Below, in pieces: positions 36,483 through 44,437 of a stretch of DNA of 55,591 bases. Position numbers and translations under genes: made by a program. Below the pieces are notes generated by a model. That model did no database searches. It had not been told where the DNA came from and saw only the letters and a program-made list of their open reading frames with translations. Position 1 is the first letter of the stretch; each line of letters begins with the position of its first letter. Source of the DNA: a virus; the IMG/VR virus record IMGVR_UViG_3300025168_000106, positions 1-55,591 of that record; one strand, written 5' to 3'.

Positions 36483-37914
36483 CTTTTTTAAAGTGGGTTA
36501 GGGTATATGATTTCTTTTTAGTTACAGCTTTGTATATCTTATCTTCGATACCTCCTTTAGAGAATACCCAATACACATCGCTCTTGAGTCTATCTTTAGT
36601 AGTCATCCTATCTCTTGATTGCCAATAGCTCGTAGCAGAGAAGTCAATGTTGTAGTACACAAGGGCAGAGGCTTGTCTCAGAGAGATACCTTCCCTTCCC
36701 GATACAATCTGTAGGGCTATGCTTTTATCTGTGGTCTCGAACTCTTCAAGCTCTGTCGTCAGGGCGTCTCCGTAAACTTCTTTTAAGGCATTGAGCTCCT
36801 CCTTAAACTTATAGAAGATTCCAACCTTTTGTCCCTCGAAACTATCTCGTATGAAGTGAGCTTTGGTATAGTCAAACACCATAGAGTTCCCGCTTTCGAA
36901 TTTCACCGTACCTGAGTACATCTGATGTAGCTTCTGCATAAGTTTAACCGGAGTATCCGCAAGGATATCCTCAGACTTGCCTTCTAACACTAAATCTTTT
37001 GTGAGCTTATTGCACATAGCATAGGTAGACTCTTTCATATCTACATACAGCACATGCTCTTGAGTATCTACCTTAAACCCCGCTTGTTCTTGGGTGTAAG
37101 CTATCGTGTAAGGCTTCATGAGATTCATGACAGACTCAGGAGCATCGTCATAGTTCTTATGGAACATTCCGTTAATCTTTATCTCTTTAATCCTAACATG
37201 CGCTCGTGCAAATCCATAGAAGTTTTTGAATGAACGGAAAGGATTGTTAGGGATACCATACACCTGATGGTATATCATACTGTAAGACTCAGGAGTGGGT
37301 GTTCCTGATAGCAGGATGACATGGCTACCACATTTCTTAACCAACTCTTTCACCGCCTTAGCTCGATTGCTTGGCTTCGGGTATGACCCCATTCCGTGAG
37401 CCTCGTCACATATTATCAAATCCCACTTTACGTCAGGAGCTTTGTGTAGGCTCTCGTAGTTTATAATAAACAAGACGTAGCTTGGGCAGAGAAGGTCTGT
37501 GTCAGCTGTGATACTACTTATAGCTTTCTTCTTGGTTATGAAAAGAACATTCTTATACCCAAGTTCCTCAGCTATCCCTAAACTCGTCAGGGTTTTCCCT
37601 GTCCTAACCTCCATAGAGAGATACAAAAACTTCTTAGATGTAAGTATCTGTTTCCCTTTGGCTATTATCTCTGTTTGATAGTCTCTAAATTTTAAGGTGC
37701 TGCTCATGTTTTTCTTGTAATATTCAACGCTGTTATTAATCTTATCCAAAACGTCTTTAGAGATATTATTCTTAAGTATAGTCCTACTCTCTTTACTCTT
37801 CCCTCTTCCGGATGTTATGACTTTGGTTTGAGAAACAACCTTTTGAAGTATCAAACAACGTTTGTACATCATCTCATCGCTATAGCAGGGTCTTCTTTCT
37901 AAGATGTCCCTCAT
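36475..37914 (-). CDS. SNF2-type superfamily 2 DNA helicase/translocase
   Basis: A 479-residue protein with a full SF2 core: RDYQ (77-80), Walker A in MEVRTGKT (101-108), DEAH (170-173), SGTPTP (203-208), and a C-terminal motif VI-like QSRDRMTTKDR. Phage SNF2-like enzymes remodel or unwind DNA during replication and recombination. It overlaps the primase-helicase gene by four bases and the HNH gene by eight, so it belongs to the replication operon. Confidence 0.88.
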   Translation of the reverse strand: MRDILERRPCYSDEMMYKRCLILQKVVSQTKVITSGRGKSKESRTILKNNISKDVLDKINNSVEYYKKNMSSTLKFRDYQTEIIAKGKQILTSKKFLYLSMEVRTGKTLTSLGIAEELGYKNVLFITKKKAISSITADTDLLCPSYVLFIINYESLHKAPDVKWDLIICDEAHGMGSYPKPSNRAKAVKELVKKCGSHVILLSGTPTPESYSMIYHQVYGIPNNPFRSFKNFYGFARAHVRIKEIKINGMFHKNYDDAPESVMNLMKPYTIAYTQEQAGFKVDTQEHVLYVDMKESTYAMCNKLTKDLVLEGKSEDILADTPVKLMQKLHQMYSGTVKFESGNSMVFDYTKAHFIRDSFEGQKVGIFYKFKEELNALKEVYGDALTTELEEFETTDKSIALQIVSGREGISLRQASALVYYNIDFSATSYWQSRDRMTTKDRLKSDVYWVFSKGGIEDKIYKAVTKKKSYTLTHFKKDA

Positions 37915-40337
37915 ATTTCCAATGATGACTGAACCTCTGCACTATGCTTAGTTACAATTTTAATCCATCTTCCCGTTGAATCTCTCCCTTCCTTAGGTTC
38001 AATTTGATGTTTGAATACACAGAACCGAATTAACCACTTATAGAACAAAGTTCTAGAGATAGTTAGTTTGGCTTTCGGTCCGTAGTCAGGGTACTCCGTT
38101 ATGAAGTCTAAGTAGATGTCTTGCTTATAAGTCTTGCAATCCATTTCGAGGTAGCTATTAGCAACCGTTCCCTTTAGCAATCCACACCACTCTATAAAAT
38201 CATGGCTCGTAGCGGCAGACAACTGTCTAACTCCAAGATTAACAAACGTGCTCTCTATCAATCCTGTATTAAGATATCCTTGAAGGCAGTATACCATAAA
38301 GTTATCGAACTTACACCAATCGGTATCGTCCCAATCTGCAAAGAAGTGTTTCTTAAACTCCATAAGAGGAGTGTTGTATTTATTGTAATGTTGGTGTAAC
38401 TCTAACTCCCACTTCCTTCGTGCAAAAGAGTTCCCGGCACCCTTGATAGCATAGTTAGTAGTGATGGCAATCTTTGGTGACTTACTGAATGGAATTTTAA
38501 TAGCATCCTTATTCTTTTTTTCAAGGGTCAATCCCTCAGTAACTACGCTGAACAGTCTTTCGAAATCAAAGTTCTTCTTAACGTCATCGAAACATAGTAT
38601 CTGAGTATCAGCACTGACTAATTGATATGGAAAAGAACGCTCGAAAGCAAATGCCTTTCCATCTATCACGACCAACTTCTTCATATGTCCTAGAGCGTTC
38701 ATAAACAATCCCTTTCCTGTACCTCCCTCAGGGTTGTCGCTAATGACTTCGTCATTAAGAATCACCGCAGGACAGTAGCTTAGGTTCTTATACCCATGCA
38801 TCATATATCCTATAGTAGACTCCATTGTGTTTACTCTTCCCTTTTCATTGTTACACACATTACCTATGAATGTAGCGTAATGACAATCTCCTATATCACA
38901 TATATTAAAGTTCCTATCTATAACGTGGTCTTTCCAAACGTAACCTCCTAAGTCAAGGTAGTCTATGATGGTAACACCTGTCTTGCTTATGCGTATAGAA
39001 CAGTTTAGATAGTAGAGGTATGAAGTGTCTTTGGTATCCTCCACAAAAAATATATCAATCGTGGCAAGTAGAGTAAGGAACTCCTCACGGAAATATCTTG
39101 TGCACTCCGCGAAGAAATTATATATACTTGAATCACCAAGTTCAAGGAGGTAGTCTAAGATAAAGTCTTTAATCTCTTTCTCTGAGGTATGGTCGATAAG
39201 GTTATTTGTTACCTTAACAAACACATAGTTCTTACTCCCTTCGGGACAAAACTTATAGAATCCATTGTCCTCTAAGAACCTCTTGAACTCTATATGCTCA
39301 ATCTTTATTACTCCCTTTTCACTCTTTGTCCAAAAGATTTGCTTCTCATTTTCTGCCTCTACTCTATTAAGAACCGCATCAATAACATCGCTCTCCAAGT
39401 TGGACTCCTTGAGTTGGGAGCGGATTTCTTTTTTTGATGCACCTCTCTTAAGTTGATTGCGAATAGAACTTATTCTTTCCTCATCTTCGTAGTACTTAGT
39501 TCCAAAGTTATCGGTACGACTATACGCAGAGTTTATAGTTCTGTCTATCTCGTTCTCATTAAAATCATCACTAGCATAATGGCGCAGGATATTTGTAGCT
39601 AGGTTTTTATATACCCCAAAGTCATTGAAGGCCATCGCTAGGACATAAGCGTGTTGGTTCCTTTGACCTTCGCTCATCGGGTATTTCTTTACCCACCACT
39701 TAACGAGTATGTCTACAATCTTATTCTCGTCTGTTATAGGTATAGTTGGAGGGTCTCTCTGTGTCACCTCCTCATAATGCTGTTCATCTATTTTCTCCCA
39801 TATAGAAGAGTTTTTGTTTAAGAATAACAAGGGGTCGTATGACTCATAGCATACACGACTGATATTCTTAGACGTCTTATCGAAGTGTGGGTTATCAAAG
39901 TACTTCTCAAGAGAGTTGAAGTAGTTGGTGTGATTTTCCGGAATTTCCGGAATCTTTATCAAAGCCTTTAGTCCGGCTCCTGATGGAGATATGAATACTG
40001 AATATACATATCTGTCTTTAGATAGTTTCTCTTTATCTGATACCAAATCTTTTTGTTTGGTGTATCCATCAAAGTCCAAACATATAAACCCACTATGTTG
40101 TTGTAAAGAGTTATCTGTTCTCTTAACAAACTTCCCGCTGAAACAAATAGCAGGTAAATCTTTCTTTAATTCATTACGTGTAGACTTCTCTTTCTCTTTT
40201 CTGATTTTCTTAACCAATGTCTTACTCGCTCCATTACGGATGCGGTCTAAAACAAATCCTACATGTCTATGGAAAGGTGTTGAAGTCTCTCTTATATTTT
40301 TGAAAATAGTTATTTCCGATGATTGTGTCGTGTCCAT
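37911..40337 (-). CDS. primase-helicase (VirE/BT4734-like primase + P-loop helicase)
   Basis: An 808-residue replication protein. The N-terminal domain has CFSGKF, LDFDGY with D88 and D90 as metal ligands, and SPSGAGLK (117-124), the signature of the VirE_N/BT4734-like primase family common in Bacteroidetes mobile DNA. The middle region is helical (PriCT-like). The C-terminal domain has a Walker A of the form PEGGTGKG near residue 540, LCFDDV as Walker B, and ITTNYAIKG as a sensor, as in SF3-like helicases. Its leader region contains an AT-rich element that recurs upstream of groEL. Confidence 0.88.
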   Translation of the reverse strand: MDTTQSSEITIFKNIRETSTPFHRHVGFVLDRIRNGASKTLVKKIRKEKEKSTRNELKKDLPAICFSGKFVKRTDNSLQQHSGFICLDFDGYTKQKDLVSDKEKLSKDRYVYSVFISPSGAGLKALIKIPEIPENHTNYFNSLEKYFDNPHFDKTSKNISRVCYESYDPLLFLNKNSSIWEKIDEQHYEEVTQRDPPTIPITDENKIVDILVKWWVKKYPMSEGQRNQHAYVLAMAFNDFGVYKNLATNILRHYASDDFNENEIDRTINSAYSRTDNFGTKYYEDEERISSIRNQLKRGASKKEIRSQLKESNLESDVIDAVLNRVEAENEKQIFWTKSEKGVIKIEHIEFKRFLEDNGFYKFCPEGSKNYVFVKVTNNLIDHTSEKEIKDFILDYLLELGDSSIYNFFAECTRYFREEFLTLLATIDIFFVEDTKDTSYLYYLNCSIRISKTGVTIIDYLDLGGYVWKDHVIDRNFNICDIGDCHYATFIGNVCNNEKGRVNTMESTIGYMMHGYKNLSYCPAVILNDEVISDNPEGGTGKGLFMNALGHMKKLVVIDGKAFAFERSFPYQLVSADTQILCFDDVKKNFDFERLFSVVTEGLTLEKKNKDAIKIPFSKSPKIAITTNYAIKGAGNSFARRKWELELHQHYNKYNTPLMEFKKHFFADWDDTDWCKFDNFMVYCLQGYLNTGLIESTFVNLGVRQLSAATSHDFIEWCGLLKGTVANSYLEMDCKTYKQDIYLDFITEYPDYGPKAKLTISRTLFYKWLIRFCVFKHQIEPKEGRDSTGRWIKIVTKHSAEVQSSLEI

Positions 40338-40344
40338 GACAAAT

Positions 40345-40440
40345 AAATGCTTATTTAATGTTTTGTAACTAATTGATTATTAAACCACTGCTTAAAATGC
40401 TTATTTTTTACTCTCATATACAAGGAAAAAAAAATATAGT
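40345..40440. repeat. AT-rich element, copy 1 (shared with the groEL upstream region)
   Basis: On the + strand this begins with AAATGCTTATTT, then TTTTGTAACTAATTGATTAT and a second AAATGCTTATTT about 50 bases from the first. A/T runs (GGAAAAAAAAATATAG) follow. Most of it recurs near 51268-51340. It lies directly upstream of the primase-helicase start on the - strand. Candidate roles are a replication origin, a regulatory site or both. Confidence 0.6.
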
Positions 40441-40506
40441 AAATATATACAGTGTGGTAAAGTACTAACTTTTTTTCGACTTTCGACATAAGTGTAAAAA
40501 AAAGAA

Positions 40507-40546
40507 GGGTACGGTACTGTATCTTTTTGGATACGATACCATACCC
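40507..40546 (-). terminator. intrinsic terminator after the SSB gene
   Basis: A long imperfect hairpin (GGGTA..GGTA..GTATC against GATAC..TACC..TACCC) with a T-rich loop. Read on the - strand it is followed by TTCTTTTTTTT. It lies 20 bases past the SSB stop and separates that transcript from the primase-helicase gene. The ~150 bases beyond it hold no gene. Confidence 0.8.
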
Positions 40547-40566
40547 CCTCTTCATTCACATTATAC

Positions 40567-40860
40567 CTAGAATGGTATTTCGTCTGTATCTACCTCAGCT
40601 ACTTTAGCTTTTGGCTTAGTAGCCTCAGCTACCTTTTCACCTTGTGGCTTAGGTTCCCAAGTATCTAATTGGAAGTAGTGCTTACCTCCCTTAGATTCTT
40701 TTAGGTCTAAATTCACCCATCCCTTTTTGACATTGTCTTTTAGGAATACGATGAACTCATCCACCTTGATTGATACTGCGCCCATCACGAATGATGGAGC
40801 GTTGTCTTTTTGCTTGAAGAAGATGCCTTCTCCAAAAATCTTGTCGTCATTTTGTGACAT
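40567..40860 (-). CDS. single-stranded DNA-binding protein
   Basis: A 97-residue protein. The body (residues 10-70) reads as a small OB-like beta protein (VSIKVDEFIVFL, GWVNLDLKES, KHYFQLDTW). The tail is linker-like and ends in the acidic tip DTDEIPF, like the C-terminal tips by which bacterial SSBs recruit partners. It would coat ssDNA in replication and strand annealing. Adjacent RecE-like and Sak-type genes support this. Confidence 0.8.
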   Translation of the reverse strand: MSQNDDKIFGEGIFFKQKDNAPSFVMGAVSIKVDEFIVFLKDNVKKGWVNLDLKESKGGKHYFQLDTWEPKPQGEKVAEATKPKAKVAEVDTDEIPF

Positions 40861-40862
40861 GA

Positions 40863-41027
40863 TTACTTATATTTAATTGTTTGCTCCAAATAAATTACCA
40901 TCGCGTCAATTACTTGTTGTTTCATTTGCGGTGATTCGCAGACAGTTGGAACTTCTATCTGCATTACGTCTAGCCTACGGACTTTCCGTATCCATACTTC
41001 TAAGTCATTATATATTCTAGATAACAT
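40863..41027 (-). CDS. small protein (54 aa) between exonuclease and SSB genes
   Basis: A short frame filling the gap between two replication genes. It starts at an ATG within the last codons of the exonuclease gene (11-base overlap) and ends two bases before the SSB start. The product is helical, mildly basic at first (RKVRRLD), with one Cys. The tight packing supports a real gene. No function is recognised. Confidence 0.6.
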   Translation of the reverse strand: MLSRIYNDLEVWIRKVRRLDVMQIEVPTVCESPQMKQQVIDAMVIYLEQTIKYK

Positions 41028-41766
41028 CGTTCATATAATAATCACCAATCTTCTGTGGTGCTTTATCATCAAAGAACTTATTATAAACCTCTATTGCTCT
41101 CTCAACTTTATCCTCTCCCCTTGCTATAAAATCGTCAGAAGGAGCGAACATGCCAAGCATATTTGAACCCTTGTCTATTGCATAGAATATGAGTGGTTTA
41201 CCAAATAGTTTTTGGTATATGTAACATTGACTATCATAGTTGTACTTACGAGCAGACCACTTGAAGTCAGCTATGTTACTCGTTGTCTTGAGGTCTATGA
41301 TACAATCGTTAGTAATGATGTCAGCTTTCCCTTTCCACATTACTCCTTTGATTTGTCCAATCGCAGGTTGCTCATACACATTTCCCTCTGCACGGATACC
41401 TTCATAGAAGTCAAAGTTCCCTAACATAGTCTGTACGTTTGATTCTATTCCCTCCTTTTCTTTGGTCAGCATACAGAACGAAAGTTTATTCTCCTCTAAG
41501 AAGTTTTTATATAGCTTAGTAGAGCGAGTAGACGCATCCACGTGAACCACGTTTTTAGCCTTCTCAGGCTCTAGTATCATCTGATGGAAGTATCTACCCT
41601 TAGCGAAGTTGATATTGTCCTCCTGAGGCACCCTAAATTCCTTCGGGTTCCCTAGCAGTTTACCTATGTCTGAATTTGAGAGGTAATTTTTACCTACACC
41701 TGAGTAATATTCATTATCATCCCTAAGCGTTTCAATTATATTGTGATGGTCTTGTACTTCTTTCAT
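41017..41766 (-). CDS. RecE-like / PDDEXK exonuclease
   Basis: A 249-residue protein. It has GRYFHQMILEP with H61, then GKADIITNDCIIDLKTTS with D149, D158 and K160 as metal and catalytic residues, then YNYDSQCYIYQ with Q180. This is the RecB/RecE exonuclease-type PD-(D/E)xK motif series (H, D, DxK, QxxxY). It likely degrades one strand at dsDNA ends for the annealing protein encoded just upstream in the operon (four-base overlap). Confidence 0.85.
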   Translation of the reverse strand: MKEVQDHHNIIETLRDDNEYYSGVGKNYLSNSDIGKLLGNPKEFRVPQEDNINFAKGRYFHQMILEPEKAKNVVHVDASTRSTKLYKNFLEENKLSFCMLTKEKEGIESNVQTMLGNFDFYEGIRAEGNVYEQPAIGQIKGVMWKGKADIITNDCIIDLKTTSNIADFKWSARKYNYDSQCYIYQKLFGKPLIFYAIDKGSNMLGMFAPSDDFIARGEDKVERAIEVYNKFFDDKAPQKIGDYYMNDVI

Positions 41767-42368
41767 ACGTTCTTCTCTTCATTTGCCTCGTCATAAACTG
41801 CCTTAAGTTTATCTAGTGAAACAGTTGTAAACGTGTACTTAGCAGAGATTCGCTCAACAAGAGTGGCAAAGTCCTCATGTCTTGATGATATGATGTATTT
41901 CTCTACGGCTCCCCATGACTTAGACTTAGGAGACATTGGCTTTAGTTTAATTGGCTCAGGTGTTGGCTCAGGGATATCTTCTCCGGTATATAAACTCACC
42001 CCTAAACCATGCATCGCTATACTTTTAACAGTACTACGTTGGATAGCTTTGTTCACATCCATAGATGTTAGCTTATCTACTGATATAGATTTATTCCTAA
42101 AATCCATGACGGGGAGCATGTCTATTATCTCTTGCGTGTCGATAGTTATTCCCACCTTTACATAGCAAGTGTTCCCATCTGAGAAATAGTTTAGTCCGGT
42201 ATGCTCTGACTCATATATCTTCCTACTTGCGTTAGGATACTCTTTCTTTAGAAGCATCCATGCGTTTGCCCATGATACATATGATAACCCACCTCTCTTT
42301 TCGAGGTAGTCGTAGACGTTGATTGCAGATAACGTCTCAAAAACTGATTTCCTTTTGACTTGTGTCAT
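41763..42368 (-). CDS. Sak-type single-strand annealing protein (DUF1071-like)
   Basis: A 201-residue protein with the family pattern SVFETLSAINV, GGLSYVSWANAW, LPVMDFRNKSI, MDVNKAIQR, and MHGLGVSLYTGEDIPEP. This is the ERF/Sak-like annealing family often annotated as DUF1071. It would anneal complementary ssDNA coated by the phage SSB, after resection by the adjoining exonuclease. It is coupled to both neighbours by four-base overlaps. Confidence 0.85.
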   Translation of the reverse strand: MTQVKRKSVFETLSAINVYDYLEKRGGLSYVSWANAWMLLKKEYPNASRKIYESEHTGLNYFSDGNTCYVKVGITIDTQEIIDMLPVMDFRNKSISVDKLTSMDVNKAIQRSTVKSIAMHGLGVSLYTGEDIPEPTPEPIKLKPMSPKSKSWGAVEKYIISSRHEDFATLVERISAKYTFTTVSLDKLKAVYDEANEEKNV

Positions 42369-42796
42369 AATTGATTGTTTTTTAATTGATTGATTTTATT
42401 TGTTATACGAAGATGTAGAGCTTTGGTTTTGGTTATTTGATTTTCAACACCTTCAATATATCTAGGTCTTCGCGGTTCTTTTATCTCTTCAATCTCTAAC
42501 GTCTCTTTTAGTTTGTCCATCTTTAAGATACAGTTAGACAGAGATAAAATATACACACCATGTATCCATCCAAAAACTTTGAACGAATCGTATTCACTTG
42601 GACTGACCTCTTCGTAAAAGGCTCCTCCCTTCTGAGTATTTAAAATAGTTACTTCATTGATTTTTTCCTTTATTCGATAGCAACTCACAATCTTAATTCC
42701 GTATAATAACCTACCCTCAAAAGGATGAGCATTTACATTGACTGAAAATCTATCTAATTTTGACTGTTCAAAAATTTCATTAAGACTGAATGACAT
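42365..42796 (-). CDS. unknown protein in the recombination operon
   Basis: A 143-residue protein with a beta-rich first two thirds and a helical, basic C-terminus (KTKALHLRITNKINQLKNNQL in part). No motif is recognised. It overlaps both neighbours, including the DnaA-like gene by 17 bases, so it is co-translated with replication genes. Confidence 0.6.
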   Translation of the reverse strand: MSFSLNEIFEQSKLDRFSVNVNAHPFEGRLLYGIKIVSCYRIKEKINEVTILNTQKGGAFYEEVSPSEYDSFKVFGWIHGVYILSLSNCILKMDKLKETLEIEEIKEPRRPRYIEGVENQITKTKALHLRITNKINQLKNNQL

Positions 42797-43085
42797 AATC
42801 GTTTAGTTCTTGTATTAACATCTTATAATCGTTGTCATCTTTTTTTAAAGCCGTAACCCTCTTGATACCATAGAGTATCGTAGTGTGGTCAATAGTATAA
42901 CCTCTCTCTCCCATATACTGTTGGATATCTCTTGGGCGCATAGGTCTTTGGTTGCACATATAGTACAGAAGGTATCTTGCATCAACCACAGGTCTTACTT
43001 TGGTCTTTACAAAAAGGTCTTTATATGAAAGGTTGAATCGTTGGCATATTGCATGACAATAAGACTTAAATATTTCCTCTTTCAT
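42780..43085 (-). CDS. stand-alone DnaA domain IV-like DNA-binding protein
   Basis: A 101-residue protein consisting of a DnaA C-terminal HTH domain. VVDARYLLYYMC forms the first helix pair, then IQQYMGERGYTIDHTTILYGIKRV with the DnaA signature (D66 HTTILYG 67-73) that contacts DnaA boxes. The AAA+ ATPase domain is absent. It could bind an origin to recruit or block host DnaA, or bring the primase-helicase to a phage origin. The domain call is firm; the role is inferred. Confidence 0.82.
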   Translation of the reverse strand: MKEEIFKSYCHAICQRFNLSYKDLFVKTKVRPVVDARYLLYYMCNQRPMRPRDIQQYMGERGYTIDHTTILYGIKRVTALKKDDNDYKMLIQELNDYVIQS

Positions 43086-43266
43086 TATTTTCTTTTTTAC
43101 TCCTAAGTGGAGGAGATTTGATGGTTAATAAATACTCGAAAAAATCTGCTAAGACTATGTCGTAGGGTGAGGGTTTGAACCCTCGCTTAGATGTTGCTTG
43201 GTACTCATCGTCCAAGAACTTGTCGTCGTTCTGAGTTCCCTCAAGAAGTGTTTTGATTTTTGACAT
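43066..43266 (-). CDS. small protein with the dispersed palindrome inside its coding sequence
   Basis: A 66-residue protein. The ATG after the AATTAAATTAAATGTA leader is preferred to one 33 bases upstream that lies between promoter and leader. A palindrome copy in the middle of the gene encodes the SKRGFKPS stretch without breaking the frame. No domain is seen. It lies behind a - strand early promoter. Confidence 0.6.
   Translation of the reverse strand: MSKIKTLLEGTQNDDKFLDDEYQATSKRGFKPSPYDIVLADFFEYLLTIKSPPLRSKKENNERGNI
43167..43186. repeat. dispersed palindrome copy (intragenic)
   Basis: GTGAGGGTTTGAACCCTCGC: the 16-base core GAGGGTTTGAACCCTC plus one weaker pair on each side. It lies inside a small - strand coding sequence and is read through in frame. 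Confidence 0.85.
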
Positions 43267-43288
43267 TACATTTAATTTAATTGGTTTG

Positions 43289-43320
43289 TAAATATACAAT
43301 ATGTTTATTTATTGTGCAAA
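43289..43320 (-). promoter_or_regulatory. - strand early promoter, variant spacing
   Basis: Read on the - strand: TTGCAC, 17 bases, TATATTTA. The other three early promoters have an 11-base spacer, so this is a looser match. It precedes the small gene starting at 43266. Confidence 0.5.
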
Positions 43321-43674
43321 TTATGTAGAACTTTTTATTTGATTATAAACATAACTCTCTACCGCTTCTAATTTTCTATCCTCATAGGATATCTTACTGA
43401 AGATACTTTTGTATAACCACATATCGTTTTTTAGTAACTGTATGTAATACATCTGAGGATACATCATAACGTGTAAAGCCTCATCATCTATATTGTAGAT
43501 AGACGTATCGTGGGTTGCAGTGAAATCTTCGCGAGTCATTAGTTGTCCGAACTGAGTAAAGTCTTTGACACTCCACTCAGTTTTATCTGCCATTTGCTGT
43601 AAAGTTTGTATCCGGTCTCGGCTATCTTCAATGCGTTTTGCATGGTTAGACGCCTTTAAAAAAAAAGTTTTCAT
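43321..43674 (-). CDS. helical protein, unknown function
   Basis: A 117-residue mostly helical protein with Met/Tyr-rich central part (HVMMYPQMYYIQLL). There is no recognised motif, and 54 bases separate it from the next gene start, where an early promoter lies. It follows the DUF3846-like gene by 11 bases. Confidence 0.55.
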   Translation of the reverse strand: MKTFFLKASNHAKRIEDSRDRIQTLQQMADKTEWSVKDFTQFGQLMTREDFTATHDTSIYNIDDEALHVMMYPQMYYIQLLKNDMWLYKSIFSKISYEDRKLEAVESYVYNQIKSST

Positions 43675-43685
43675 GGTGTTTGGGG

Positions 43686-43925
43686 TTAATCTATTTCGCT
43701 AGAGTCAGTAACTATTACATCACCAACCAATATGGTTCCGTACATCTCTGTTGCGGTTTCATTTATAGGTAGAGAACGTAGCAGTCCTTCCTCGTTTACT
43801 ATAAAAACTTTATCGTCCTTATATACATACTCTATGTATCCATCAACAAGGTCTTGTTGTTTTGCTAAAGAGTCTATTGCAATATCTTCTACGATAGTGC
43901 CATCTGTTTTAATTAAAATAGCCAT
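43686..43925 (-). CDS. DUF3846-like small protein
   Basis: A 79-residue protein. The reading frame is open further upstream, but that part overlaps the preceding gene out of frame, so the ATG at MAILIKTDG is used. The pattern LVDGYIEYVY, then FIVNEEGLLRSLPINETATEMYG and ILVGDVIVTD matches the DUF3846 family seen in phages and plasmids. Its function is not established. Confidence 0.65.
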   Translation of the reverse strand: MAILIKTDGTIVEDIAIDSLAKQQDLVDGYIEYVYKDDKVFIVNEEGLLRSLPINETATEMYGTILVGDVIVTDSSEID

Positions 43926-43929
43926 TGTT

Positions 43930-44178
43930 TTAATATTGAAGGTCAGTGTACTTACCGTACCAATAACCTTTGTGAATAATCTTCTCAACTCCACCCCACT
44001 TAAGGGTGTGTACAGCTTTGGTACACTCCTTGACTTGTATCGTCTCGTCAAGGGTAGCACCAACCTTCTTTGCCTCTGCCTCAATAGAGTCAAGACAAGC
44101 AAGATACATGTCATCCTCTTTAAAGGATGCAACATGCACTCGCGTCTTGTCCGGCATAACGAAGTCTATCTTAATCAC
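43930..44178 (-). CDS. small unknown protein
   Basis: An 82-residue alpha/beta protein starting within the last codons of the preceding gene (ATGA-type overlap). No motif beyond a Lys/Glu-rich helix and a Trp/Tyr-rich C-terminus (WYGKYTDLQY). Confidence 0.55.
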   Translation of the reverse strand: MIKIDFVMPDKTRVHVASFKEDDMYLACLDSIEAEAKKVGATLDETIQVKECTKAVHTLKWGGVEKIIHKGYWYGKYTDLQY

Positions 44179-44432
44179 AGCACCCTCCGTTTAATTCTAT
44201 TCCATAGAGAAGGCTTAGGGTGACATACACATAGCTTAGGAAAGGAGTCCTTGCCTTCTAGCTTAGTAACTAACTTCTTATACTTCTTTACCTTAGCATC
44301 GTAGCGTAACCCGATAAAATCTTTACGTTTAAATCGCTTGTCTTTCCCTAGAAAGTTTCCCGCATAAATTGATGTAAACTCTTGAACACGCTCAGGTGTC
44401 CATTCAAAATGGTTGTGTCTTGTATATGACAT
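44175..44432 (-). CDS. small basic protein, unknown function
   Basis: An 85-residue strongly basic protein with two Cys near the C-terminus (LCVCHP). It starts five bases after the amidotransferase fusion and overlaps the next gene by four bases. Nucleic-acid binding is plausible from charge, but no fold is recognised. Confidence 0.55.
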   Translation of the reverse strand: MSYTRHNHFEWTPERVQEFTSIYAGNFLGKDKRFKRKDFIGLRYDAKVKKYKKLVTKLEGKDSFPKLCVCHPKPSLWNRIKRRVL

Positions 44433-44437
44433 AGTTA

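Noticed and set aside
43926-44135. N-terminal extension of the DUF3846-like protein and the 163-residue + strand frame over the same region
   Set aside because: The extension overlaps the preceding gene out of frame, and its sequence is unlike the family. The + strand frame is an antisense shadow of three compact - strand genes.
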